DNA of 64,000 nucleotides from Pyropia yezoensis (taxonomy: Eukaryota > Rhodophyta > Bangiophyceae > Bangiales > Bangiaceae), in NCBI GenBank assembly GCA_009829735.1, contig CM020620.1, forward strand, positions 28,490,951 to 28,554,950, read 5' to 3'. A program made the translations under genes and the position numbers. How positions within the stretch are numbered: the first letter of the stretch is position 1; each line of letters begins with the position of its first letter. Below, piece after piece: positions 30,439-40,782 of this stretch. The notes beneath the pieces were generated by a model, which did no database searches, was not told the origin of the DNA, and saw only the letters and a list, made by a program, of their open reading frames with translations.

Positions 30439-32285
30439 GGCCGTGCCGACGGACGTGCGGCGAGGGGGAGGATACGTTGATGGAGGGTGCAGCGTCGTGA
30501 GGGAGGGGACTGTGGTGGTGAGAAAAGGAATGGTGGCGTCGCGGTGGAGGGTACGGCGATGGTGAGGCGGACAGGACGGTGATGGTGCGGAAAGAGATGG
30601 TCGCGTCGTCGACGGCCACTGCGTGCGACGACGGACGCGGCGCCACCAGCGCGCCGCCCCCCACCCCCCTGGCGCTCCACCCCCCCCAAACTGGCGACCG
30701 GCACAGGGAGCGACCTGCCTGCCCACCTGGGGCCCGTTTTGCGCTCCCCCCCCCCCCACTGCCCTGATTTTGAGGGTCTGTGGAAGGGGTCCCGCTCCAG
30801 GCGCCCAACGCCCCCCCTCCTGGCGCCGGTTCTGCGCCCCCCCCCCCAACTGCCCTGATTCTGAGGCTGTGGAAAGGGCCCAGCTCCACGCGGGAGCCGC
30901 CCCTCCTGCTGGCAGTGGCTCTAGCACCCCCCCACCGACTGCCGCCACTCTCGTGGACGTGTGCCAGGGGCCCCATCCCCGCCGTCCGCGGCTCGCAACG
31001 TGACACGCCCCAGCGGCCGCGACACGGAACGTCGACTATCTGTCGGCGGACCACGTCAGGGTCCTCTCGAGGGGCCCACCGCACCCGCGCGCATCCCCCC
31101 CCCCCCCGTCCACGCCCCCTGTCGAGGGGTCAGTGCTTTTCTGACAGCTGGATGACAGGCACGCGGCAGGTGCCATGGTACCATGGAGCACGTGGTTCGC
31201 CGACGGGCCCGGATTGCAACGAACGCGTGACGTGTGACTTTTTGTGCTCGTCAAAATCTTGATCTCGAAAACGTGACTTTGAGTTCAATCACGGAAACAG
31301 TCGTCGTGGCCTGCCAATCGGCCAATCCGAGGCTCGGACCTGGTCGGAAGGGGGGGGTGCGTTCCCCATACAGGCCGATCCTGTGGAACGCCCGACCACG
31401 TTCCGACCAGCTCCCGATTTGCGGGTTTGCTATCCGGTTGTACTTACGTTCACTGCGATGAACATCGCCGAATGCTGTATGGAGCGATATGGGGAACGTG
31501 TTGTTGGTACGTGACCCTTTCCAAGCCGGGTCTTCCCTATACGTGCCACGTGTGAAATATTCGGCCAGGTTCCCACGAGTTCAGAAATAAATGTCACTTC
31601 GGACGTGCCTGGTGGGTTCACCCTGAGTGCATATGCATGTTTTTTTTTTCGGCCCCTTGCCGGAAGCATGCACATTGATGACCCGTGGGCCACCTGATTA
31701 CATCGTTCCACAACCTCTTGCACCGCCCGTCGGCGCAAGGCATACACGTGTCTGCACAGTTCGTGCGGGAAGCGCTGCTTGACCTCGCCCGCGTCGCCGC
31801 GGGGTGTGCGCGGTCACCGCGTAGTCGACCTGGTGCACTTCGTCAGCGCCGTTGTGGCACAGTTCGCGGACAGTGCGCAGCGAAACGTGTCTGACACGAC
31901 ACGCCCTTTGTGAAAGGTTGCGCTGACGGTCACCAATTTGCATCGAGTGTTCGTTTGATTCTGCATTGTTGATGCGCGTTTGCAGAACATTGCTCCGCAC
32001 TGATGTTTGGACTCTCACGGGACATGTGCATTTCGGATTGTTCCATGAGAGAATCCACTGCAAACACGTGTTGGTTTTGGGCTATCTCAGCCGGTACTGA
32101 ACAACAAGCTTCACTTCTTACATGAGGACGTAGCCCTTCACGTCCTGGTCGTCGTAGGCAAGAAGCGAAGAGGAAAAAAGAACCTCCCAGCTCGTGGTGG
32201 TGCTCGCGCACCTTTTATGCGCGGTTTTCGCCCTCCAGAGGCCACAGGGGCCACCATGCAAAAACGTGTTTCGTAGATGCGGGCC
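30439..32285. other. Region upstream of the Harbinger transposase, no secure gene
   Basis: 1.85 kb. The first 0.6 kb is very GC-rich, with C-runs and repeated CCCCCCCC(A/C)ACTGCCCTGATT blocks near 30748 and 30840. The rest (31200-32285) is less GC-rich, presumably promoter and subterminal sequence. No credible coding region seen. Confidence 0.45.
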
Positions 32286-32328
32286 CGATGCGCGGAATTC
32301 TAGGTACATGGGTCAAGACCCACTGCGC
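32286..32328 (-). repeat. Right 43-bp inverted repeat
   Basis: Partner of 23834-23876, in inverted orientation. It shares CATGTACCTAGAATT and the GCGCAGTG outer end. Sequences just outside the two repeats do not match. Confidence 0.65.
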
Positions 32329-33526
32329 GGGGCGGGAGGGGTGCCCCATCCTGGCGGCGCGAGGAGTGGGGGGGCATCGTGACGCACCCCTCCCTGACGG
32401 ACCCCACCCGCCTGTCCCCCCCCGCCCCATCACCGCGGGGGCGGGGGGTCCCCGCTCGCCCCCCCCCCAGAGGGTGCCCGACCCCCCCCCGCCACTGCCA
32501 AGCACGGGCAGTGCTGTGAAACGTGCGCGGCGGGGCGGCCGGCAGCAGCGCGGTGTCGGCAACGTCACGTCGGCGGCAGCCGCCCCCCGTCCCCCCCTCC
32601 CCCCTTCCCACCCTCCCGCCGGCGCCAGGGGTGGCGGCCGAGGAAAACGCCTTCCTCCCGCGCCCTGCTACCTCTGGCGCGCCCCCCCCCTCCACCCTCC
32701 CCCCCCCCCGCGCTCCCCCGTCCCCCCCTGGCCCCTCCCCTCCCGCACCCCCCACCCACCGCCGCCGCAGGGCCGCGCGCGACGCGCCGCGCGGCAACCC
32801 CCCGCGGAAGGCAGCAAGGCAGCGTCCCCGTGGGCGGGGGGGGGTACGTGCGCCCCGCCCGCCTCCGCCCGCAGCGGCAATCAGAGGGGCGGCCCTCGTC
32901 GGGGGGGGAGGCGGGTGCGGGCCAGCGCCTGCCTGGTTGACCGCGGAGTGGAGGGGGAAGGGGGGGGGGGGTGGGCGGCGAGCCTTGAGCTCCACGCCAT
33001 GACCAGGCGATTGCAACCCAGGCAGTGAGCGTGGTACCGGCGCGGGGGGAAGGGCCGCCCCGTTGCCCGCCCCGCGTCGCCGGCCGTGTCCACGGCGGCC
33101 TCAGCGGCGGTGACGCGCAGCGGGCGTAGCCGCCGCGCTACGCCTGCGGTAGCTGCCCGTCGCTGGCCGTGTCTACGGTGGTGGTGGGCGACTGGACGCG
33201 CACGTGGAGGTGGCAGGGGGGGGGGGTGGGGGAGGGGGGGGCGCCACCGCTGACACTGCCTTGTGCACACCAGGCGGCGCTGCCGACGCTGTGCTCACCG
33301 TTGATGGGGTAGGGGATCACCGCTCGCCATTGCCATCGCCGCCGCTGTCGCCGCCGCACCGAGGTCCTACAAGGGACTCCCCTGCCCCGTCGCAAACAAT
33401 GAAGAGGCGGTCCCGTCAAGCCGCCAGTCACTCGCCCACTTGCTCACACCACCCGCTGCCTCCCGCCGTCCTCCCCGCTCAACCCCCACCATCCTTTCCC
33501 CCCAGGTGTTCACCCCAGCCTCATTC
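32329..33526. other. Very GC-rich upstream region of the plus-strand secreted gene
   Basis: 1.2 kb of C- and G-rich low-complexity DNA with many C runs near 32570-32760. Frames on both strands here are Pro/Arg-rich and look compositional. Its length almost equals that of the matching region on the other side (22587-23833). Confidence 0.45.
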
Positions 33527-34375
33527 ATGATGCGCGGTCGCACCCTCCGCATGGCCGTCGCGGCGGCCGCCGTTGCCCTGGTAGGCGTAGCCGCCATGGC
33601 GGCCACCACCCCCGCCACCGCTGCCGCGGTGGCCCGCGCAGAGCCAGCGGCCGCTGCCTCTGGGCCGTCGGCCGCCGCCACCTGGTCGCCCCCGCTATCC
33701 ACCTACGCCGCCGCCGCCATCAACAGCTCAGCGGACGACACTGTGGACGCGTCTCAAGACGCCACCGCCGCCGTTGCCACCGCCTCCACGGCCACGGGCA
33801 TCCCAGCCGCAGCCACCTCCCGGTTCTTCTCGCGCCTCCGTCGCGCATTTCAGAAGCGTGTCAAGGCGGCTGCCGCGGCGGCGAGGGCCATCGCCGCGGC
33901 GACGGCCCGCGCAAAGGAGGCCAAGGCTGCAGCGGAGGCCGACGCGGTTGAGACAGCCTTGACGTTTACAGACTCCGTGGCAACCACCGGGGACAAGCTC
34001 GCCACTCACAGGCAGGCCCTACGCGTGACAGGCGTGTCACTCGAGGCCATGGCAGGGGCGCTGCCATCGCCCCTCACGGGATCGCTGGCGAAGCTGCTGC
34101 AGGACCGAGTGGACGCCGCAGAAGCGACGAGGGACGACGCGCAAGCTGCCCTGTCCGCCGTGCGAAGGTTGATCCATCAAGCATTCGCTGCCATGAGCAA
34201 AATGGCGTTGACGCTGAAAAATTACGGGGACTCGGTAGCGACGACGCAGGCGCTGCAGGCGATGCATTCGGTGGTGGCGCATTTGCAAGCCATTACAAGG
34301 GAGACGGACGCGGAGGTGAAGCTCGTGGACAATGAGATCCTGACGGCTACGCTTCAGCTGCGAAAGAGGGGGTGA
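33527..34375 (+). CDS. Ala-rich secreted protein (paralogue of 21564-22586)
   Basis: 282 aa from the first of two adjacent ATGs at 33527 (MMRGRTLRMAV). A signal peptide of about 35 residues (AVAAAAVALVGVAAMAATTPATA) is followed by an Ala/Ser/Thr-rich linker, a basic segment (FFSRLRRAFQKRVKAAAAAARA) and an Ala/Leu/Asp-rich helical C-terminal half. SLEAMAGALPSPLTGSLAKLL aligns with the matching part of the minus-strand gene at 21564, and both continue as A-rich segments containing VRxxI. Function unknown. It probably passes through the secretory pathway. The gene points away from the Harbinger element. Confidence 0.55.
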   Translation: MMRGRTLRMAVAAAAVALVGVAAMAATTPATAAAVARAEPAAAASGPSAAATWSPPLSTYAAAAINSSADDTVDASQDATAAVATASTATGIPAAATSRFFSRLRRAFQKRVKAAAAAARAIAAATARAKEAKAAAEADAVETALTFTDSVATTGDKLATHRQALRVTGVSLEAMAGALPSPLTGSLAKLLQDRVDAAEATRDDAQAALSAVRRLIHQAFAAMSKMALTLKNYGDSVATTQALQAMHSVVAHLQAITRETDAEVKLVDNEILTATLQLRKRG

Positions 34376-34810
34376 AGATGGGAGGGGGAGAGACAGGCTC
34401 AGAGGGGCGTGACCGCAACGACGATGGGGTCGAGCACAAATGGCGGGTATTCCGCCAGAGTCGGAGCCGTCGGAGAGGAATTCACGCGATTTAGCGAGTC
34501 GAATGAAATTCTCGGATCGCGTCGGACAGGCGCTGGAAGTGGGGGGGCGCGTGTCACTATGTGCTGCACGCCCAGGGCGTGCACCAAGCTGCACGCCCCG
34601 GGCGGGATTAGGCGTGTTTCATGGCGTGTCACGCCTGCACGCCCGAGATTTCGGGGCGTGCACTAGGGCGCGATCGTACCTTCAATAGACTTGCATACTG
34701 TCTGACACTTCGCATCGCGCAATGAAGCCCTAATTGAATGGTTGTCAAGGGCCGAGCCACGGAGGCCATCCAGTTCTGAATACAGAAATCCAAACCTCAC
34801 GGAACCAGCT
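34376..34810. other. 3' flank with a CACGCC hairpin cluster
   Basis: Spacer between the secreted gene and the right inverted-repeat arm. Apart from the hairpin cluster at 34564-34670, nothing is recognised. Confidence 0.45.
34564..34670. repeat. Cluster of GCACGCC/GGCGTGC inverted repeats
   Basis: Within about 105 bp the motif GCACGCC or its complement occurs at least five times. It forms GCACGCCC-A-GGGCGTGC near 34566 and a second stem TGCACGCCC...GGGGCGTGCA near 34636-34662. It may be a structured RNA end or a factor-binding array. Confidence 0.55.
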
Positions 34811-35461
34811 CAGCGCAGCAGTGCTTGTCGCCTGTCAAACATTTCTTGCTTTTTGGGGAGTTTCTCGAGCAAAAACCTGCATAAATTCTACATCGGCCCC
34901 CCCTCCAGTCATCATAGACACCGCTTGTACCCCCGTTTCTTGCTTTCTGCCTATAACAGCCCGGGCGATGGGTAGTCGCCACCTCCCTAGGTATGAACGG
35001 AAGCGCACGGGGCAGGGGAGCACTCTCGTGAAGCGCAAAGACGCGACCGACCATTGCTACGCTTGGGAGCCATGTTTATACAAACGCGTTCAAAAACCGC
35101 GCAATCTCTCGCACTGGTTAAGGAAAAACCTGCGCGACGACAGCTTTCGAGCGTGTGCACGGAAATATTTCTCCGCCTTGCTCGACATGTACACCATGAA
35201 TTCTGACCAATGGAAAGCTCCGTCCACCAAACAGACAGCAGCCCCCGCTGTTGTAAATGGTTGACACAACACCGACAGCGGCCGTCGTGTCGATTATCCT
35301 GAGGAAGATTTTTTGGCCTCAGCCCATCCCCTCGATCAGAAAAGCAAAAATCTGCTCGAGCCGTTTCTTTTCGTGGTCGAGCAGGGCAAGAATTAGCACA
35401 ACGAAGCAAGAGATCTGGCCAAAATCAGGCTTGTATCTTGATAGAGGATAAGCAGTGCTGC
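34811..35461 (-). repeat. Right arm of outer 0.65-kb inverted repeat
   Basis: Reverse-complement partner of 15351-16011. It ends on the outer side with GCAGTGCTGC. The distance between the outer ends of the two arms is about 20.1 kb. Confidence 0.7.
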
Positions 35462-35730
35462 GCAGTGATGCACATCAGGCGCGCTCAGATTGCGACCATA
35501 GAATTGCGGTTCTGATTCAAAAAACGTGACTGGTGACGATGTAATCCGACGGAACTGGCCCACACAGGTGACTATCCCCTACTACCGGGAGTGCGGCAAA
35601 AGAGGGAGAGTGTGCCCAATGAGGGCGACCACCGGAAATTGGCCCCACAGACCCCAGGAGGCCCGATTCGGGATTTTGAACGAAATAAAAAACACCTCGT
35701 ACGAGACACAGCGACAGCCAAACGGATGGG

Positions 35731-36384
35731 ATGGGACTGGCCATGACGAGCGCAGGATTTTTTTTTCTGAAAGCCCATGAGAAGCGCAATGGGCTGATAC
35801 AAAGAGAGCTCAGTAAAGCTACGACACACCGGCCCATCAATTGTCTAAAGCGGCAGCAAGGCATCCACTACGATGTCCGCCAGATGACTGTACGAGCGGC
35901 GAGGCTCTCCTTTTATCGCCTCCTGACGCGACATCTCTTCCCTCCATGCTCGGGCTCCGTCACATGTGCTCTCCACCTAGTGCGGCATCTCGCGCTTCCC
36001 CATGCCGCTCTCCGCGCATGCGGCTGCAGCGTGGCCACAGCCGTGGGTGCTGACAATGCCTTTGACCCTCTCTGGCCCAGATCGTCGTCGAAGACAACGC
36101 CATCTACTACCAGTACAGCAGGTGGCGGCCCTCCCACTGGCCTACTCCCCACGTTCTCCACCCTCGCTCACTACCTGTCTTCCCCACGCCGGCCCACTGC
36201 CGGCCCCCCCCCCCCCCTTACTACCAGCCTCCACCTCTCCATTCCCCCGCTGGCTCGTCCTCTACGCCGGCGACACCGGCGAGCGGCTGCTAGGGAGGCG
36301 GCGGCCACTAAGAAGCTCGAGGCCGACGCCCGGAACCAGGAGGCCGCAGCCCAAGCAGCGGCGGCCGAGGTAATGGCTGCTTGA
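35731..36384 (+). CDS. Hypothetical ORF with a helical Ala/Glu-rich C-terminus, 217 aa
   Basis: Open from an ATG at 35731. The first half is unremarkable, the middle is Ser/Thr/Pro-rich, and the last 35 residues (REAAATKKLEADARNQEAAAQ and on) look like a genuine coiled helix. A pyrimidine tract ending GGCCCAG at 36080 could be a splice acceptor, so only the part from 36081 may be coding (last exon). No domain recognised. Confidence 0.25.
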   Translation: MGLAMTSAGFFFLKAHEKRNGLIQRELSKATTHRPINCLKRQQGIHYDVRQMTVRAARLSFYRLLTRHLFPPCSGSVTCALHLVRHLALPHAALRACGCSVATAVGADNAFDPLWPRSSSKTTPSTTSTAGGGPPTGLLPTFSTLAHYLSSPRRPTAGPPPPLTTSLHLSIPPLARPLRRRHRRAAAREAAATKKLEADARNQEAAAQAAAAEVMAA

Positions 36385-37345
36385 GCACGAGGATAAGGGG
36401 AGGTGATGGGAGAGGGGGGAGGAGGAGAGGGAGTAGAAAGGGTGAGGGGTGGGCAAGGGAGGCGGGAAGGGAGAAGGAGGGGGGGGGGTGGTGCGTGAAG
36501 GGGCTACGACAGGAGGCCCTGTGGCTCTCCTGCCCCGAGCACCCCCCTTCACTGGGTCGATTTGAGGGGTCTGACAGTCGACATACATGGGCGCAATATC
36601 CGTCCTTTGCGAGACAACTGGGGAAAACAAAGTCGTCCACTTCTATAGCCGGTCTCTTGTAGCTGTGGAGAGTATCGATGCATCAAAACAACAGGCTCCT
36701 CATGGACGTCATGTTGATGCCACGCAAGGTGTGTATGGATCGTGTCTCTTTACATAACAAAGACAAACGTATCTGAATCCGACATACTTAAGCACACTCC
36801 CGATATCTGGATATGGTGTTGACCCCGCAGCCGTCGGAGCGCCCGTCGGCACCGAGGCGCGGTACATGTTTCTTTTTTTTGTCTCCGGAAGAGCAATTGA
36901 CCTCCCGAGCGACCAGTGCCCCCCTTCCCCCTCCCCTCCCCCCACCCCCCAACATTGCCACCGCCACCACCACCTCCATCACTACCACCACCACCACCAC
37001 CACCGCCACCTCCACTGCCATCGCCGCCGTCGCCGTTAATACAGCCCTCCAACCAGGGGAGAGAGCGTACCGACAGAGTTGGCGACAACCCCCGCCACCC
37101 CCACCACGCTCGCCACCCTTGCCTGCTCGGCCCGCCCCCGCTGCCACCCACCACTGTCGACAACCCCCGACACACCTTCCACACCAGCCTGCGCCGCCTC
37201 ACGCACCCTGCTCAAACCTCCCAACGCGGCGTGGCCAGGCAACGGGCTGGCGCCCACTACGTCCGCCGCGCCCGCCGCACCAAAAATAACAAACCACCCC
37301 ACCATCAAGGGCAGACACTACCACCGCCACCACCACCACGGCTGC
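36385..37345. other. Island right edge, no secure gene; CCA/CCG microsatellite
   Basis: About 1 kb between the hypothetical ORF and the family II LTR at 37346. It includes a (CCA)n/(CCG)n tract at about 36955-37035 and a second C-rich stretch up to 37310 that make spurious Pro/Thr-rich frames. The LTR is inserted next to CCACCACCACGGCTGC. Confidence 0.5.
36955..37035. repeat. (CCA)n/(CCG)n trinucleotide microsatellite
   Basis: About 80 bp of imperfect CCA, CCT and CCG triplets with an uninterrupted core of about seven CCA units near 36985. Confidence 0.8.
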
Positions 37346-40192
37346 TGTGGCAAAAACCAATCGCACACGCGACACCCAAGTTGGGGCGGTGTACAACGGC
37401 TGCCTCCCGTGTCGGGGGAACGGGAAGAAGTGCAAGTCGCACACACTCTGTCCCTGTTGTGGGGCAAACCCCCCACTGACAAACAAGAAGATGGTGTGTG
37501 GTCCAACAGTTTCTTGGTCGGGACGGGGACGCAGGGCCAAGCCCCGCTGTCCCTCCCCTCATCCCCCCAGGGTCCCCTCAGAATCTCGCCACTCAGAATC
37601 TCCCACCCCAGCATCTGCCCACCGGTCCACACGAAAATTCTTCAAGACGATAAATGCAGAAAACCCTCCAATCCAAGTTGGATTTACTACTAAGCTAACT
37701 ATCCCAAACTTAGGGAATATGGACCCAAATGCAGGGGGAGGAACGGGTCAGGCTAGTGGCCTGCCGCCCCTTGCATGGCACGTGTTGCCCCCCTACCTGG
37801 GGGTCAACACTGCCACACTCCCCTCTCCTCAGCTCCGACCGACCCGGTTGGCCATGTGAGGGGGTGCGTAAACGCACGTCTCGGCGTTGGGGGCGCGACT
37901 TGCTGTTTCCCCTCGAGTACGTAACGCGGATGTGGAGGCCGTCACGTTGACCGCCCCTCTCCTCAAGCTTGCCCACTCGGCAGCTTGCTTTCCCCGATTC
38001 TCACTTCGCCACCACCACCACATCCCCTTCACCTTCCTCTGGGCCGTTCCATGCTGGGGAGGCCACCCGTCTACCCACGATCCGAGCCCCCCTCAGCTCG
38101 AGGCGGGTCTCGTGCCGCTGTAGCCAGGGCGTCTCTCCCCAACTTGAAAAGAGCCATGGCGACCCCGGGGGTGGAGACGGACTCCCTCGATGAACGTATG
38201 GAGGACACCTCCTACGGTGCGGCGCCCGCCGGAACTTCCGGCGTGGGCTCCGCGGTTACTGCGGGGGATGGGACTCCCGCGTCACCCGGCTTTGGGTTGA
38301 CGGCGGGATCTCCCCCGGAGGCGGGACACGTTGTCCCGCGTGAGGCCTTGGGGCGGTGGTTTTACCCCGCTTGGCCTCTGTATGAGGAGGGACTGACTAT
38401 TCTTTGCTGTGGCCGACTTGACGCAGCGATGGGTCGGGTATGGGACCGCCTACGGGAGAAGTATCTCCGTAGGGTCGGGTTCCCTGCCGGCTTCAGGACG
38501 GACCAGTTTGCCTTCCTGGACGATGAGGAGGTCGAGGACGTACAGCGGGCCAAGGCCATGATGGACCGCGGGGGGACTATCCCGGGTCCCGGCGACTTGC
38601 CGATCTTTACTTGGGACGCGGTGGCGACTGGCCCCCCGTACCTTCACGAGGCCGATCGGCACACTCATCACTTTGATGTGCGGATGGAGAGGGACTTCCG
38701 GCGAGGTCCCTACTTGGTGACCTCGGCTCAACTTGAGTTTCCGCAGCAGTCTGCTGCCAGTAAGGAGCAGTACTATCCGAAGAAGCCCGAGTGGTGGCCT
38801 CAAGTTGAGGTCCCCTACGGGTTCCCTGCGTTGCTGCCACGGTTGCTCGACCACTTCGGCTCCGTCATGTTGACGGCTGCCCCTGATCACCTGGTGTGGG
38901 CCATGTTGGCCACCCAGTGGCTCCTCGAGGTCATGTCGACCTGGGTGTCTTGTGCTCAGCGGCGGGAGATACTCGAGCATCTTCCCCTCCAGCTTATCCA
39001 ATGTTTGGAACAGCTCACCCCTCAGCTAAATGCTGAGGGGTGCTCATCAGGACAACTCACTCTACTTGAGGAGATGCTCCGCCTTCACAAGTTCATCGAG
39101 TGGGAGAGCATTGAGCAAAAGTTGCGCCGCCCCACTCGTGGGCCCAAGAACGATGGCGCACTTCGCCAGTTCGTACGGGTCGCTCGTGAACCTCACGACG
39201 GCCTTGTGGTGCTACGAGAGGGGTTGGGCATCGGGGACTACCCGTAGGCCCCGGGGGTGGATCGCCACACTGCGCCATCCCCGGACAAGGCCATAGTGAT
39301 GGCCGTGCCCTCCCACGATGACCATATGACTTAACCCACTGCCGGGGCCCCGAGTAGGGGTCGCAGTTACACCCGGGCATTGCCACTTCGGCGTGCCCCT
39401 CCACTTCCTCCTGTCCCCTACCAGCCGCTCGGGGACATCCCGATTAGCGTGGCCGTTGAGTCGTCCACCCCGGTGTCCCCCAACTTGGGGGCCACTCTTC
39501 TGACGGTTTATCCCAAGTTGGTGTTACCGGCCACGCCTCTGACCTCAGAGATGATGATCACCACGTTGGTGCGCACCATTTCCTGGTTGGCCGCGTCGAC
39601 CGCAACCCTTCAAATTTCCGAAATTCCTCAACGTTAGGAGCGCGTTCGTACTGCGGTGGCAACCGCGAGTTGCGAGTCGGTGGCGGAGTTTATGACAGCC
39701 GAGTTGGCTCGCATTGGGGCTATTATGCCCCAGCCAGCCCCACTTGGGCGTGGCAAACGTCGTGCGAGCCGGGCATACTCGCCTCCTCGCCGTCGTCGCC
39801 GACGCTCCCGGCGCTCTCCCTCCGTGTCCGAAGACGAGTTGTCTTACTCCGTCTCGGAGTCCTCTACTCCGTCAGAGTCGGAGTCGGTCCGGCGTCTGCG
39901 TCGCCAACTTGCGCGCAAGACTAAGCAGAAGAGCAGCCGCGGCCGTCGCCACTTGCGCGACCGTGAGGGGCGCGACTGTTCCGACTTGGAGCCGCGGGCC
40001 CCGCCGACTGGTGGGGATTGTTATCGGCGTGGGTCGCGCCGCTCGCCTCCACGTGAGGGCGAGGGCCGTGGGGTTCTAGAGTCTAGCATGCATGCCTAGT
40101 TGGTAGCTGCCTTTGTTGTGAGAGTGTGAGGGTTAGGGCTGTAGTTAAAAGCCACTCTGCGTACCATTTCGACTTGAAGCACTCTCTTAACA
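37346..40192 (-). repeat. 3' LTR of family II copy II-0, 2847 bp
   Basis: In plus-strand reading it starts TGTGGCAAAAACC and ends CTCTTAACA. Full length compared with 45085-47928. It includes the antisense frame. Confidence 0.75.
38156..40099 (+). pseudogene. Broken copy of the family II LTR-borne antisense ORF
   Basis: Starts MATPGVETDSLDERMED and follows the 647-aa protein at 45892 closely through the globular part and the Arg/Ser-rich tail. It carries a few breaks. The level of amino-acid conservation despite the breaks suggests fairly recent loss. Confidence 0.7.
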
Positions 40193-40210
40193 CTGTTACT
40201 CGGCCTTCCC

Positions 40211-40782
40211 TCACGTTGAGGGAGGGCTGTTAGGGTCTATCTCAATTCGGGCACAGTATGCCCGGACCTTTTCAGCAGGAAGGTCCTCCACGTACTCCCA
40301 CGTATCATCCTTGGCTTTGTAGCCAAACCAACGCACCCTCAACATGAGGCGGTCAGTGTCTTCATCCCATCCGTGGTCGATGAACTTATCGAACACGTAC
40401 TCCTGCGGGCCCTGTTTGGCCGCAGGCAGTGAGGGGAGGCGCCACGCTTCCAAAGCACGCGCCCAAGCTGGGTCGCCTGCAGGCGGTGGTGCAATTTTGA
40501 CCACGTCCTGTCCGTTCACTGTGCGGACCCCATCGTCACTTTCGATGGTGAAGCGCCGCCCATCAGTACGAAGGACCTGGTACGGCCCCTTCGTCTGGAA
40601 TATCAAGTTACCCCCAGTTGGGGTGTGTGAGTGAACCAGTACCCAGTCACCCTGCTCGGGGACATGCTTAGCATTGCTCACCTTTTTGTCAAAGGTACGC
40701 TTGTAGCGCTTTTGTGCTTTGTCCATCTCAGCCCTGACTTTAGGGATGAGGTTTTCAAGCCTAGCAGCGAACTCCGCCTTAC
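40211..40782 (-). pseudogene. pol: Family II pol C-terminal part (GPY/F module and chromodomain), truncated by insertion
   Basis: Matches the last 190 residues of the pol at 56959: post-integrase linker, GPYQVL module and chromodomain (LRVRWFGYKAKDDTWEYVEDLP). It ends where the family I LTR begins. Confidence 0.8.

Larger units (their letters stand above)
23834..32328 (-). mobile_element. PIF/Harbinger DNA transposon, two main genes in convergent orientation
   Basis: An 8.5 kb segment bounded by a 43-bp inverted repeat (23834-23876 and 32286-32328). It contains the two hallmark genes of PIF/Harbinger elements: a Myb/SANT-like protein (26459-28009, plus) and a plant_tran-type DDE transposase (28783-30438, minus). 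Both frames are open. I could not find a clear 3-bp TWA target duplication at the repeat ends, so the exact termini are uncertain. The element lies between the two divergent secreted genes. Strand is given as that of the transposase. Confidence 0.65.
37346..40782 (-). mobile_element. Ty3/gypsy family II copy II-0 (broken, interrupted by family I)
   Basis: Minus-orientation copy. The 3' LTR is 37346-40192 and the adjoining 3' part of the internal region (pol C-terminus) runs to 40782, where the family I element at 40783 is inserted. The rest should continue to the right beyond the nested elements, outside the window. Broken, with a few breaks in the LTR frame. Its LTR differs from the young copies by several percent, so it is older than them. 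Confidence 0.8.

Noticed and set aside
34734-35264. 176-aa plus-strand frame in the right repeat arm
   Set aside because: The corresponding frame in the left arm is not conserved at its ends, and its similarity is explained by nucleotide-level repeat identity.
36813-37479. Pro/Thr-rich frames crossing the CCA microsatellite into the family II LTR
   Set aside because: Simple-sequence translation that runs across an element boundary.
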